64,000 bases of DNA from Buttiauxella sp965119215 (lineage in GTDB: Bacteria > Pseudomonadota > Gammaproteobacteria > Enterobacterales > Enterobacteriaceae), in contig CBCPKK010000032.1 in assembly GCA_965119215.1 (NCBI GenBank), forward strand, positions 1 through 64,000, written 5' to 3'. A program made the translations under genes and the position numbers. This document shows positions 16,291 to 25,171 of this stretch, one piece after another. Position 1 is the first letter of the stretch. Each line of letters begins with the position of its first letter. The notes under the pieces are model-generated. The model saw only the letters and a list, made by a program, of their open reading frames with translations, did no database searches and had not been told where the DNA came from.

Positions 16291-17454
16291 ATGGAGAGAA
16301 ACGTTACGCTGGATTTTGTCCGTGGCGTCGCTATTCTCGGTATCCTGCTGCTTAATATCGTGGCCTTTGGCTTACCAAAGGCGGCGTACCTCAATCCAGC
16401 CTGGTCGGGTGCGATTACTGACCGTGATGCCTGGACATGGGCGATTTTAGATCTTTTCGCTCAGGTAAAATTCCTCACCTTATTTGCCCTGTTATTCGGT
16501 GCCGGTTTGCAGATGTTGTTACATCGCGGCAAGCGCTGGATCCAGTCTCGTCTGACGCTATTAGTCCTGCTCGGTTTCATGCACGGCATCTTGTTATGGG
16601 ATGGCGATATTCTGCTGGCCTATGGTTTAGTTGGGCTGGTGTGCTGGCGCATGATTCGCGATGCTCCGGGCATCCGCTCGCTGTTTAATACCGGTGTGAT
16701 GCTGTATCTCGCGGGCGTGGGAATTTTGCTGCTGCTTGGTTTTATCTCCGGCGACGCGCCAAACCGTTCCTGGGTTCCGGATGCGGCCAACTTGCAGTAC
16801 GAACAGTGGTGGAAACTGGGCAGTGGCGGCATCGGTGAAGCCATCAGTAATCGCATTGATTTACTGTCGTCTAATCTGGTGGCGCTGGGCGCACAGTACG
16901 GCTGGGAACTGGCTGGCATGATGCTGATTGGCGCGTCATTAATGCGCAGTGGGTGGCTGCGCGGTGAGTTTAGTCTGCATCATTATCGCCGCATTGGCTG
17001 CTGGCTGATTGTGGTCGGCATGCTCATTAATATTCCGGCCATCTATGCCCAATGGCATGTTGGCTGGACGTATCGCTGGTGCGCATTCTTGCTGCAAGCA
17101 CCGCGTGAATTGAGCGCACCGTTTCAGGCTATCGGCTATGCCGCGCTGGCCTTTGGTTACTGGCCGCAGCTTTCGCGGCGGTGGCTGGTGATTGCGGTAG
17201 CGCATGTCGGGCGTATGGCGCTGTCGAACTATTTGCTGCAAACACTGATTTGCACAACATTCTTCTTCCACATGGGCGGGTTCATGAAGTTTGACCGCCT
17301 GGCGCTGCTTGGATTTGTGCCCGTGGTATGGGCCATCAACATTATGTTCTCCTTGATTTGGCTGCGTTACTTCCGCCAGGGGCCAGTAGAATGGCTATGG
17401 CGACAGCTAACCGCACGAGCCGCAGGGGTATCCCTGAAACATACAGCGAGATAA
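16291..17454 (+). CDS. yeiB: DUF418 inner membrane protein YeiB
   Basis: A 387-residue multi-pass membrane protein with about ten hydrophobic segments. The DUF418 family start LDFVRGVAILGILLLNIVAFG and the C-terminal FMKFDRLALLGFVPVVWAIN and YFRQGPVEWLWR segments are conserved, as in E. coli YeiB. Its biochemical role is unknown; relatives share features with acyltransferase-3 proteins. It is 20 bases downstream of folE and probably cotranscribed. The last residues run into a small gap before the galS operators. Confidence 0.93.
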   Translation: MERNVTLDFVRGVAILGILLLNIVAFGLPKAAYLNPAWSGAITDRDAWTWAILDLFAQVKFLTLFALLFGAGLQMLLHRGKRWIQSRLTLLVLLGFMHGILLWDGDILLAYGLVGLVCWRMIRDAPGIRSLFNTGVMLYLAGVGILLLLGFISGDAPNRSWVPDAANLQYEQWWKLGSGGIGEAISNRIDLLSSNLVALGAQYGWELAGMMLIGASLMRSGWLRGEFSLHHYRRIGCWLIVVGMLINIPAIYAQWHVGWTYRWCAFLLQAPRELSAPFQAIGYAALAFGYWPQLSRRWLVIAVAHVGRMALSNYLLQTLICTTFFFHMGGFMKFDRLALLGFVPVVWAINIMFSLIWLRYFRQGPVEWLWRQLTARAAGVSLKHTAR

Positions 17455-17485
17455 TGATATGCATCACAAACGTTAACGATATGTA

Positions 17486-17519
17486 TGTAACCGTTTTCAT
17501 TGATGTGATCATCCTCACG
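17486..17519. promoter_or_regulatory. GalR/GalS operator and CRP site upstream of galS
   Basis: TGTAACCGTTTTCAT (17486-17500) matches the GalR/GalS operator type seen before galS in E. coli. It is followed by TGTGA-tcatcc-TCACG (17504-17519), a near-perfect CRP site. This is the arrangement expected for catabolite activation and autorepression of galS. Confidence 0.75.
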
Positions 17520-17609
17520 TAGTCAATTCCTCGTCGCTGCCAGAATAGCCACCTTGCCAAATACAGGGTGCATTCATGAGACTAACTCCTTCCTCGCCTG
17601 GTGGTATTT

Positions 17610-18632
17610 ATGATCACCATTCGTGACGTTGCCCGAATCGCCGGCGTCTCCGTGGCGACCGTGTCCCGTGTACTCAATAACAGCGCGCTGGTCAGTGCGG
17701 ATACCCGTGAAAGTGTGATGCAGGCGGTGGCGCAATTAGGCTATCGCCCGAATGCCAACGCCCAGGCACTGGCAACACAGGTCAGTGACACTATCGGCGT
17801 GGTGGTCATGGATGTCTCCGATCCGTTTTTTGGCGCACTGGTCAAAGCGGTGGATGTTGTGGCGCAAGAGCACAACAAATACGTTCTCATCGGCAACAGC
17901 TACCATCAGGAAGAAAAAGAACGTCATGCCATTGAAGTGTTGATTCGTCAACGCTGTAACGCATTGATTGTTCATGCGAAAGCGCTTAGCGATCAAGAGC
18001 TAAGTGACTTCCTCGAACACATTCCAGGTATGGTGCTGGTCAACCGCATTGTGCCGGGCTACGAACACCGATGCGTTGGGCTTGATAACGTCAGCGGTGC
18101 TTTGATGGCGACACGAATGCTGTTTAATCAGGGTCATCAACGCATTGGATATCTTGCTTCAAGTCATGCCATTGAAGATAACGCGCAGCGCCGGGAAGGG
18201 TGGCTACGCGGTATGACCGAGCAGGGGATAACACCGCCAGAAAGCTGGATTGGCGTGGGTTCACCCGATATGCAGGGTGGGGAAGCGGCGATGGTGGAAT
18301 TGCTGGGGCGTAACCTGCAACTCAGCGCGGTATTTGCCTATAACGACAGCATGGCTGCCGGGGCGTTAACCGCTTTGAAAGACAACGGAATTGTCGTGCC
18401 GCATCATGTATCAGTGATCGGTTTTGATGATATTCCTATCGCGCGTTACACCGATCCCCAACTCACAACGGTGCGGTACCCCATTGTTTCAATGGCGCGT
18501 CTGGCGACAGAACTGGCGTTACAAGGCGCGTCAGGAACGCTCGATAATGGTGCAACACACTGTTTTATGCCGACTTTAGTACGACGCCATTCCGTGGCTC
18601 CACGGCAAATTGCGGCACCGATCACTTCCTGA
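17610..18632 (+). CDS. galS: Galactose operon isorepressor GalS
   Basis: A 340-residue LacI/GalR regulator, very similar to E. coli GalS. The DNA-binding helix-turn-helix ITIRDVARIAGVSVATVSRV starts at residue 2, the hinge YRPNANAQALAT lies near 46-57, and the periplasmic-binding-protein-like core runs to the end, with IGFDDIPIARYTDPQLTTV near 275. It binds galactose/fucose and represses the mgl transport operon and its own gene. ATG 17610 follows CTGGTGG; a GTG at 17601 is in frame but would place extra residues before the conserved start. It lies directly upstream of mglBAC in the same direction. Confidence 0.96.
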   Translation: MITIRDVARIAGVSVATVSRVLNNSALVSADTRESVMQAVAQLGYRPNANAQALATQVSDTIGVVVMDVSDPFFGALVKAVDVVAQEHNKYVLIGNSYHQEEKERHAIEVLIRQRCNALIVHAKALSDQELSDFLEHIPGMVLVNRIVPGYEHRCVGLDNVSGALMATRMLFNQGHQRIGYLASSHAIEDNAQRREGWLRGMTEQGITPPESWIGVGSPDMQGGEAAMVELLGRNLQLSAVFAYNDSMAAGALTALKDNGIVVPHHVSVIGFDDIPIARYTDPQLTTVRYPIVSMARLATELALQGASGTLDNGATHCFMPTLVRRHSVAPRQIAAPITS

Positions 18633-18645
18633 ATAAAGTCTTTTA

Positions 18646-18678
18646 TGTAACCGGTTTCAATTTGTGAGTAAATTCACA
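18646..18678. promoter_or_regulatory. GalR/GalS operator and CRP site upstream of mglB
   Basis: TGTAACCGGTTTCAAT (18646-18661) is a GalR/S-type operator. The perfect CRP consensus halves TGTGA-gtaaat-TCACA occupy 18663-18678 immediately beside it. The rest of the 291-base gap before mglB is AT-rich leader; a start of transcription somewhere in 18700-18800 is likely, but I cannot place it. Confidence 0.82.
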
Positions 18679-18923
18679 GTTAATTAACATTGCGATGACT
18701 ATGATGTCAGCGTCTTATCAGCTGAAACTATATGTAACGGTGATTAATCAGTTTACCTATAGGTATTCGGCAAAAAATATCAATAAAAGCAGTTATGGAT
18801 CGTTACAGAACACGGAAGAGTTTTTTAATTATAGAAAATTTTCGGCTTTCAGTAACGTTTTCATAACAATGCTGCCTGCCTGAATACCCCTAAGAACTAC
18901 CCTGCAAAAAAACCGGAGATACC

Positions 18924-19922
18924 ATGAATAAGAAGGTTTTGACCCTGTCCGCCGTTATGTCTTGCATGTTGTTTGGCGCAGCCGCTCATGCAGCTGATAC
19001 CCGTATTGGTGTGACCATTTATAAATACGACGATAACTTTATGTCAGTCGTGCGCAAGGCAATCGAAAAAGACGCAAAAGCCTCGCCAGACGTTGAACTG
19101 CTGATGAACGACTCCCAGAACGACCAATCCAAGCAGAACGATCAGATTGACGTGCTGTTGGCAAAAGGCGTGAAAGCGCTGGCAATCAACCTGGTTGACC
19201 CTGCTGCTGCTGGTACCGTTATCGAAAAAGCTCGCGGTCAGAACATTCCAATCGTTTTCTACAACAAAGAACCTTCTCGCAAAGCGCTGGATAGCTACGA
19301 CAAGGCTTACTACGTAGGGACTGACTCTAAAGAATCCGGCATTATTCAGGGCGACCTGATTGCTAAACATTGGGCAGCAAACCCAGCCTGGGATCTGAAC
19401 AAAGATGGTCAAGTTCAGTTCGTACTGCTGAAAGGCGAACCTGGTCACCCGGATGCTGAAGCACGTACCACTTACGTTATCAAAGAGCTGAACAACAAGG
19501 GCCTGAAAACCCAACAGCTGCAGTTAGATACTGCAATGTGGGACACCGCTCAGGCGAAAGATAAGATGGACGCGTGGTTGTCTGGCCCGAACGCTAACAA
19601 AATCGAAGTGGTTATCGCCAACAACGATGCGATGGCAATGGGTGCAGTTGAAGCGCTGAAAGCGCACAACAAATCTTCTATCCCAGTCTTTGGTGTGGAT
19701 GCCCTGCCAGAAGCGCTGGCACTGGTTAAATCTGGCGCAATGGCCGGTACCGTTCTGAACGATGCCAACAACCAGGCTAAAGCAACCTTCGATCTGGCTA
19801 AAAACCTGGCTGCGGGTAAACCTGCCGCTGAAGGCACTAAGTGGAAACTCGAAGATAAAATCGTGCGTATCCCTTATGTAGGCGTTGATCAAAGCAACCT
19901 GGCTGAATTTACAAGCAAGTAA
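18924..19922 (+). CDS. mglB: D-galactose/glucose-binding periplasmic protein
   Basis: A 332-residue periplasmic binding protein, the same length as E. coli MglB. The signal peptide ends in GAAAHA-AD. Sugar-contacting stretches are visible: the N-terminal YKYDDNFMS, VFYNKEPSR near residue 112, the EF-hand-like calcium loop DLNKDGQVQ near 156-165, ANNDAMAMGA near 233 and FGVDALPEAL near 257. It delivers galactose and glucose to MglA/MglC and, through Trg in relatives, to chemotaxis. GGAG precedes the start. A stable hairpin follows the stop. Confidence 0.97.
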   Translation: MNKKVLTLSAVMSCMLFGAAAHAADTRIGVTIYKYDDNFMSVVRKAIEKDAKASPDVELLMNDSQNDQSKQNDQIDVLLAKGVKALAINLVDPAAAGTVIEKARGQNIPIVFYNKEPSRKALDSYDKAYYVGTDSKESGIIQGDLIAKHWAANPAWDLNKDGQVQFVLLKGEPGHPDAEARTTYVIKELNNKGLKTQQLQLDTAMWDTAQAKDKMDAWLSGPNANKIEVVIANNDAMAMGAVEALKAHNKSSIPVFGVDALPEALALVKSGAMAGTVLNDANNQAKATFDLAKNLAAGKPAAEGTKWKLEDKIVRIPYVGVDQSNLAEFTSK

Positions 19923-19935
19923 GTTTTACAGTGAT

Positions 19936-19961
19936 TACCGGGCGCATATTCGCGCCCGGTA
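19936..19961 (+). other. REP-like stem-loop between mglB and mglA
   Basis: TACCGGGCGC-atattc-GCGCCCGGTA forms a perfect 10-bp stem 13 bases after the mglB stop, with no T-run. Such structures protect the upstream mRNA from 3' exonucleases, which fits the need for more binding protein than permease. Confidence 0.78.
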
Positions 19962-20004
19962 TCAAGCCTGATACTCAGTGACACTATTGGAACCAGGTAA
20001 AACT

Positions 20005-21525
20005 ATGGTCGACAATAATACAAATCAGTCGTCGGAATTTTTGTTGGAAATGACCAACATTAATAAATCATTCCCCGGCGTTAAGGCACTGGATAATGTT
20101 AATTTAAACGTTCGTCCTCATTCCATTCATGCATTAATGGGCGAGAACGGTGCGGGTAAATCAACATTATTAAAATGCCTATTTGGGATCTACAGCAAAG
20201 ATTCCGGCAGCATCCTTTTTCAGGGAAAAGAAGTTAACTTCTCCAGCACCAAAGAAGCGCTGGAAAACGGTATATCCATGGTGCACCAGGAACTTAACCT
20301 GGTATTACAACGTACCGTAATGGACAACATGTGGCTGGGGCGTTACCCAACCAAAGGTATCTTTGTCGACCAGGACAAAATGTACCGTGATACCAAACAT
20401 ATCTTCGATGAACTGGATATTGATATTGACCCACGCGCCCGTGTTGGCACGCTGTCAGTATCACAAATGCAGATGATCGAAATCGCCAAAGCGTTTTCTT
20501 ACAATGCCAAAATTGTCATTATGGATGAGCCAACATCCTCACTGACAGAAAAGGAAGTGAATCACCTTTTCAAAATCATTCGTAAATTAAAAGAGCGTGG
20601 CTGCGGTATTGTTTATATCTCTCACAAAATGGAAGAAATCTTCCAGCTATGTGATGAGATCACCATCTTGCGTGACGGACAGTGGATTACCACCCAGCCA
20701 TTAGAAGGGCTGGATATGGACAAAATCATCTCCATGATGGTGGGTCGCTCTCTGAACCAACGCTTCCCGACAAAAGAAAACGTCCCTGGCGAAGTGATTA
20801 TGGAAGTCCGTAATCTGACTTCTCTGCGCCAGCCGTCGATTCGTGATGTCTCCTTCGATTTGCATAAAGGGGAAATCCTCGGAATTGCGGGGCTGGTCGG
20901 TGCGAAGCGTACTGATATCGTTGAAACGTTATTTGGTATCCGTGAGAAATCTGGCGGAACCATTAAACTGCACGGCAAAAAAATTAATAACCATTCTGCG
21001 AATGAAGCGATTAACCACGGCTTTGCGTTAGTCACCGAAGAGCGTCGCTCGACGGGGATTTATGCTTACCTGGATATCGGTTTTAACTCGCTTATCTCCA
21101 ATATCCGTAATTATAAAAACAAAGTTGGCTTACTAGATAACTCGCGTATGAAAAGTGATACCCAATGGGTAATCGACTCAATGCGTGTAAAAACACCCGG
21201 TCACCGTACCGCTATTGGTTCGCTGTCAGGTGGTAATCAGCAAAAAGTTATTATTGGTCGTTGGTTATTAACACAGCCAGAAATTTTAATGTTAGATGAG
21301 CCAACCCGTGGGATTGATGTTGGTGCTAAGTTTGAAATTTATCAGCTGATTGCTGAACTTGCCAAAAAAGGGAAAGGAATCATTATTATTTCGTCCGAAA
21401 TGCCGGAGTTGTTAGGGATTACAGACCGTATCCTGGTAATGAGCAATGGCCTCGTTGCAGGAATTGTAGACACTAAAACAACCACGCAGAACGAAATATT
21501 ACGTCTTGCGTCAGTGCATCTTTGA
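20005..21525 (+). CDS. mglA: Galactose/methyl galactoside ABC transporter ATPase
   Basis: A 506-residue double ABC ATPase of the sugar type (CUT2). The first half has Walker A GENGAGKST near residues 46-54, signature LSVSQMQMIEIAKA and Walker B IVIMDEPTSS. The second half has the degenerate Walker A GLVGAKRTD, signature LSGGNQQKV and Walker B ILMLDEPTRG, a pattern usual for CUT2 ATPases. Start ATG 20005 agrees with E. coli MglA; earlier in-frame codons have no ribosome-binding site. It works at the cytosolic face with MglC. No regulatory domain is present. Confidence 0.96.
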   Translation: MVDNNTNQSSEFLLEMTNINKSFPGVKALDNVNLNVRPHSIHALMGENGAGKSTLLKCLFGIYSKDSGSILFQGKEVNFSSTKEALENGISMVHQELNLVLQRTVMDNMWLGRYPTKGIFVDQDKMYRDTKHIFDELDIDIDPRARVGTLSVSQMQMIEIAKAFSYNAKIVIMDEPTSSLTEKEVNHLFKIIRKLKERGCGIVYISHKMEEIFQLCDEITILRDGQWITTQPLEGLDMDKIISMMVGRSLNQRFPTKENVPGEVIMEVRNLTSLRQPSIRDVSFDLHKGEILGIAGLVGAKRTDIVETLFGIREKSGGTIKLHGKKINNHSANEAINHGFALVTEERRSTGIYAYLDIGFNSLISNIRNYKNKVGLLDNSRMKSDTQWVIDSMRVKTPGHRTAIGSLSGGNQQKVIIGRWLLTQPEILMLDEPTRGIDVGAKFEIYQLIAELAKKGKGIIIISSEMPELLGITDRILVMSNGLVAGIVDTKTTTQNEILRLASVHL

Positions 21526-21545
21526 TAATTTAGGGGCTATTGAAA

Positions 21546-22556
21546 ATGAGTGCGTTAAATAAGAAAAGTATTCTAACTTATCTGAAAGAAGGCGGCATTT
21601 ATGTCGTTTTGCTGGTGCTGCTGGCAATTATTATTTTCCAGGATCCCACGTTTTTAAGTTTGCTGAACTTAAGTAATATTCTGACCCAATCCTCCGTGCG
21701 TATTATTATTGCACTGGGTGTGGCGGGGCTGATTGTAACGCAAGGTACTGACCTTTCTGCCGGTCGTCAGGTGGGTCTTGCGGCGGTAGTCGCGGCTACG
21801 CTGCTGCAATCCATGGATAACGTCAATAAAGTCTTCCCGGATATGCACAGCCTGCCAATCCCGGTAGTCCTGCTGATCGTGTGCTCTATCGGTGCGGTGA
21901 TTGGTCTGGTGAACGGTATTATCATCGCCTACCTGAACGTGACGCCGTTTATCACCACGCTGGGCACCATGATTATCGTTTACGGCATCAACTCCCTGTA
22001 TTACGACTTTGTCGGAGCCTCGCCGGTTTCTGGTTTTGAAGAACATTTCTCGACATTTACGCAGGGCTTCATCGCACTCGGCAGTTTCCGACTCTCCTAC
22101 ATTACGTTCTATGCGTTATTTGCTGTGATGTTCGTGTGGGTTCTATGGAACAAAACGCGCTTTGGTAAAAACATCTTCGCCATCGGTGGCAACCCGGAAG
22201 CTGCGAAAGTGTCCGGCGTAAACGTGGGTCTGAACCTGATCATGATTTATGCGCTGTCCGGTGTGTTCTACGCCTTTGGCGGGATGCTGGAAGCAGGGCG
22301 TATCGGTTCGGCAACCAACAACCTTGGCTTTATGTACGAACTGGATGCGATTGCGGCGTGCGTGGTGGGTGGCGTGTCGTTCAGCGGTGGCGTGGGTACG
22401 GTTGTGGGCGTGGTGACCGGTGTAATCATCTTTACGGTAATCAACTACGGCCTGACGTACATCGGTGTGAACCCTTACTGGCAGTACATTATTAAGGGCG
22501 CGATTATCATCTTCGCGGTTGCACTGGATTCACTGAAATACGCTCGTAAGAAATAA
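21546..22556 (+). CDS. mglC: Galactose/methyl galactoside ABC transporter permease
   Basis: A 336-residue inner membrane permease identical in length to E. coli MglC, with about ten membrane segments. Characteristic stretches are IALGVAGLIVTQGTDLSAGR near residues 54-73, TPFITTLGTM near 131 and NPEAAKVSGVNV near 212, the cytosolic coupling loop. It forms the channel with MglA ATPase and takes sugar from MglB. Start ATG 21546 is two codons after a TTG. It ends the mgl operon; a strong terminator follows. Confidence 0.96.
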   Translation: MSALNKKSILTYLKEGGIYVVLLVLLAIIIFQDPTFLSLLNLSNILTQSSVRIIIALGVAGLIVTQGTDLSAGRQVGLAAVVAATLLQSMDNVNKVFPDMHSLPIPVVLLIVCSIGAVIGLVNGIIIAYLNVTPFITTLGTMIIVYGINSLYYDFVGASPVSGFEEHFSTFTQGFIALGSFRLSYITFYALFAVMFVWVLWNKTRFGKNIFAIGGNPEAAKVSGVNVGLNLIMIYALSGVFYAFGGMLEAGRIGSATNNLGFMYELDAIAACVVGGVSFSGGVGTVVGVVTGVIIFTVINYGLTYIGVNPYWQYIIKGAIIIFAVALDSLKYARKK

Positions 22557-22574
22557 TACCGGTTGTTCTGAAAG

Positions 22575-22603
22575 AACCCGCGCAGAGATGTGCGGGTTTT
22601 TTT
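22575..22603 (+). terminator. Rho-independent terminator of the mgl operon
   Basis: AACCCGC-gcagagatgt-GCGGGTT followed by seven T residues lies 20 bases after the mglC stop. The convergent sanA gene ends just beyond it. Confidence 0.88.
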
Positions 22604-22610
22604 ATGCGCT

Positions 22611-23330
22611 CTACTTCTTCTCTTTTTTCTGTAATTCCAACAACTGCTCTGGTGTTACCGCCGGATAAGATTGCGCATTTTCTGGTACTTCATACATTGC
22701 CGGAATTGGTACTAACGGCCCAAGAAAACGTGGCTCACGCTTGAAGAGATACAAATCCGCCAGCGCACCCAAACGTGCACCGAACTCCCGAATACGCACT
22801 GTCATCATATTTTTTGGGGAAGGAACGGCATAACACTGCGCTTGAATACCCATATGCAGGGCGATAAACAGCGCGCGTTCGCAATGGAAACGCTGAGTGA
22901 TAATAATAAAGTCGTTGGTATCGAATACTTTGCGGGTGCGCACGATGGAATCCAGCGTGCGGAAACCTGCGTAATCCAGCACGATATCAGCAGGATCAAC
23001 GCCACCGGCGATCAGGTCTTTGCGCATGGTCATCGGTTCGTTATAGCTTTGCTGCGCGTTATCGCCGCTTAACAGCAGATAGTTTACCTTGCCGCTGTTA
23101 TAGGCATTTAACGCACCCTGAATACGGAATTGGTAGTACTGATTAATCACGCCCGTGCGGTAATACTTAGCGGTACCCAGCACGACGCCGACCTGGCGGT
23201 AGGGCAAATCCTGCAATTCGTCGTAAACGTAAGGCGCAGTTTTCCAACTTATCCAGCGGTCAAGACAGAGCGCTGCCACCACAGCCAGGCCGATGATTAC
23301 CAACAGGCTATAAAACACGCGCTTCAACAT
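22611..23330 (-). CDS. sanA: Envelope barrier protein SanA
   Basis: A 239-residue DUF218 (ElyC/SanA/YdcF) family protein, same length as E. coli SanA. One N-terminal membrane anchor (about residues 4-24) precedes the periplasmic domain. Conserved stretches include QVGVVLGTAKYYRTGVINQYY, LLLSGDNAQQSYNEPMTM and ITQRFHCERALFIA. Loss of sanA raises vancomycin sensitivity at high temperature in E. coli; the reaction is not known. ATG 23330 is used; the TTG five codons earlier is less likely. It lies downstream of cdd on the same strand. Confidence 0.93.
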   Translation of the reverse strand: MLKRVFYSLLVIIGLAVVAALCLDRWISWKTAPYVYDELQDLPYRQVGVVLGTAKYYRTGVINQYYQFRIQGALNAYNSGKVNYLLLSGDNAQQSYNEPMTMRKDLIAGGVDPADIVLDYAGFRTLDSIVRTRKVFDTNDFIIITQRFHCERALFIALHMGIQAQCYAVPSPKNMMTVRIREFGARLGALADLYLFKREPRFLGPLVPIPAMYEVPENAQSYPAVTPEQLLELQKKEKK

Positions 23331-23430
23331 GGACTTGCGGCTCAATAAAGGGATGAAATTTTATTCAAGGCTACTTTACCTGGTGGTGAAGAGCAAGATT
23401 CGTGGGATTGGTTGCAGCAATTTTCATCAC

Positions 23431-23452
23431 TGCGGGTGCAAGCGCACCCGCA
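23431..23452 (-). other. Stem-loop after cdd
   Basis: TGCGGGTGC-aagc-GCACCCGCA is a perfect 9-bp stem eight bases downstream of the cdd stop. No T-run follows on the minus strand, so it may protect the cdd transcript or act as a weak terminator before sanA. Confidence 0.6.
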
Positions 23453-23460
23453 ACCTGAAA

Positions 23461-24345
23461 TTAATCTAAAAGTGTACGGTCGATATTCATACAGCCCAGC
23501 GCCTTCAGCGTTGCGGCGGTGGCATCCCACTGCGTCAAAGGTGCTTCTGCTTTTTCTGCAAGAATTGCACGCTGAATTTCGTTGTAGTCGTAACCCGAAA
23601 GGCTCAGCAGATTCAGTGCCGCTTGCAGCGGTGGCAGGGAAGGGTTGAACGCGGCATTTTCTGCGTAGCTTCCGGTGAAAATCTTACCATCACGCATTTC
23701 CAGTGCCACACCTGATGGCGCGTTACTGTACGGCGCATGGCTGCGATTGGCCGCAGCAATAGCCGCCTGGCTCAACTCGTCGCCTTGCAACGCAAAGCCA
23801 TGATCCATTTCATCAAGCAGTAATGTTTTGATTTCTAAATCGCGTGGACCAAACGCATCTGGCAGATAGTCGCCAAGCGTTGCAGGGTTACGGCCTGGCA
23901 GATTAATGCGTAATGCAATGCCGCTATTCAGTTCGTTCATAAACTGACGGCAGTGCCCGCATGGCGTGTAGTTCACGGTAATGGCAGCAAGCGCTTTTTC
24001 ACCGCGCATCCAGGCGTGGGTGATCGCGCTTTGCTCGGCATGGACGGTTTGTTGCATGGTGGAGCCAAGAAACTCCATATTGCCGCCAAAATACAGATTA
24101 CCGCTGACACCACGGGCCACAGCGCCGACGTTGAAATGCGATAAATCTGCACGGGCGCAGGCCGCTGCGAGCGGCAATAAGGCAAACGCCAGCGCATCGT
24201 CATCCAGTCCGGACTGGGCTTTCAGTGATTCCACTTCCGTTGCGCTAAACATCGCCGGGAAGTGGGAGTCAGCAATCAAGGGTTGCAAAGCGGCTTGCAG
24301 AGAAGCCGGGAGTTGTGCGAGAGCAGCCTGAAAACGTGAGCGCAT
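23461..24345 (-). CDS. cdd: Cytidine deaminase
   Basis: A 294-residue enzyme, same length as E. coli Cdd. It deaminates cytidine and deoxycytidine to uridine forms in pyrimidine salvage. The zinc and catalytic residues stand at the E. coli positions: H102-A-E104 in TVHAEQSA and C129/C132 in TPCGHC. The second, degenerate deaminase-like half of the dimeric enzyme type follows (residues about 150-294). ATG 24345 agrees with E. coli; an ATG five codons earlier exists. The promoter region carries two CRP-like sites, as expected for CytR/CRP control. Confidence 0.96.
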   Translation of the reverse strand: MRSRFQAALAQLPASLQAALQPLIADSHFPAMFSATEVESLKAQSGLDDDALAFALLPLAAACARADLSHFNVGAVARGVSGNLYFGGNMEFLGSTMQQTVHAEQSAITHAWMRGEKALAAITVNYTPCGHCRQFMNELNSGIALRINLPGRNPATLGDYLPDAFGPRDLEIKTLLLDEMDHGFALQGDELSQAAIAAANRSHAPYSNAPSGVALEMRDGKIFTGSYAENAAFNPSLPPLQAALNLLSLSGYDYNEIQRAILAEKAEAPLTQWDATAATLKALGCMNIDRTLLD

Positions 24346-24405
24346 GGGTCGTAGCCTCATAACAAGTGATTGATCCGTAGTTTACGGTTCTGTATGGGCT
24401 TTATA

Positions 24406-24471
24406 TGTGATCTTTCTCTAATTACAAATGCAACGTATGAAATAAAAAATGAAAATGCGCGATCTCTCGCA
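24406..24471 (-). promoter_or_regulatory. Two CRP-like sites upstream of cdd (CytR/CRP control)
   Basis: TGTGA-tctttc-TCTAA (24406-24421) has one perfect CRP half. TGCGC-gatctc-TCGCA (24456-24471), read on the minus strand as TGCGA-N6-GCGCA, matches the style of the weaker distal CRP site known at E. coli cdd. The centres are 50 bases apart, leaving room for CytR between them. The distal site touches the 3' end of yohK. Confidence 0.65.
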
Positions 24472-24475
24472 AGTT

Positions 24476-25171
24476 TTAACCAAAGATTGCCAAAATGACC
24501 GGGAACAGGAACGGGGCAACCAGTGACGTTATGATGCCGCAAATGACTAGCGCCAGTGAGCTAAAAGCACCTTCCTGAAAATCCAGTTCGGCGCAACGCG
24601 CGGTGCCCAGTGCGTGAGAGGCCGTACCCATCGCCAGTCCACGCGAGGCTTTGGTTTTGATGCGCATCAGGTTCAGTAAAGTATGGCCGAATACTGCACC
24701 CAAGATGCCGACAAAAATCACGCACACGGCACTGATCGCCGGAATACCACCGATGCTGCCGCCTACGGCCATCGCAATCGGCGTGGTCACAGATTTTGGC
24801 AATACCGACGCGGCAATTTCAGGCGTTGCGCCCATCAGCAAGGCAACCGACGTACCGGTAATCATCGCCACCATACTGCCGATAAAACAGATAGTGATAA
24901 TGGATTTCCAGCGTGCGCGAATCTGGTGAAGCTGTTCGTAAAGCGGGAAGGCGAGGGCGACGACTGCGGGTTGCAGTAAGTCGTTCAACACTTTGCTGCC
25001 CTGGAAATAATGTTCGTAAGGCGTGTGGGTAAAAACCAGAATGGGAATGATGACAATCATTGAAACCAGCAATGGATTCAAAATTGGCGTTTTAAAACGC
25101 TTACCGATTTGGCGCGCGAGGAAAAAGGTCACCAGGGTTAATGGCAAAGACCACCAGATGTGATGAATCAT
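24476..25171 (-). CDS. yohK: LrgB/CidB-family membrane protein YohK
   Basis: A 231-residue inner membrane protein with the LrgB family core: NDLLQPAVVALAFPLYEQ near residue 62, LPKSVTTPIAMAVGGSIGGIP near 123-143 and TASHALGTARCAELDFQEGA near 182. LrgB/CidB proteins act with a small holin-like partner, here YohJ. E. coli YohJK has been reported to take up 3-hydroxypropionate, and related systems carry pyruvate or affect autolysis. Its start overlaps the yohJ stop by four bases, showing coupling. In E. coli yohK also precedes cdd. Confidence 0.94.
   Translation of the reverse strand: MIHHIWWSLPLTLVTFFLARQIGKRFKTPILNPLLVSMIVIIPILVFTHTPYEHYFQGSKVLNDLLQPAVVALAFPLYEQLHQIRARWKSIITICFIGSMVAMITGTSVALLMGATPEIAASVLPKSVTTPIAMAVGGSIGGIPAISAVCVIFVGILGAVFGHTLLNLMRIKTKASRGLAMGTASHALGTARCAELDFQEGAFSSLALVICGIITSLVAPFLFPVILAIFG

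Noticed and set aside
18695..18883. Open frame of 62 codons in the mglB upstream region
   Set aside because: It overlaps the mgl promoter region, lacks a ribosome-binding site and looks like AT-rich leader sequence.
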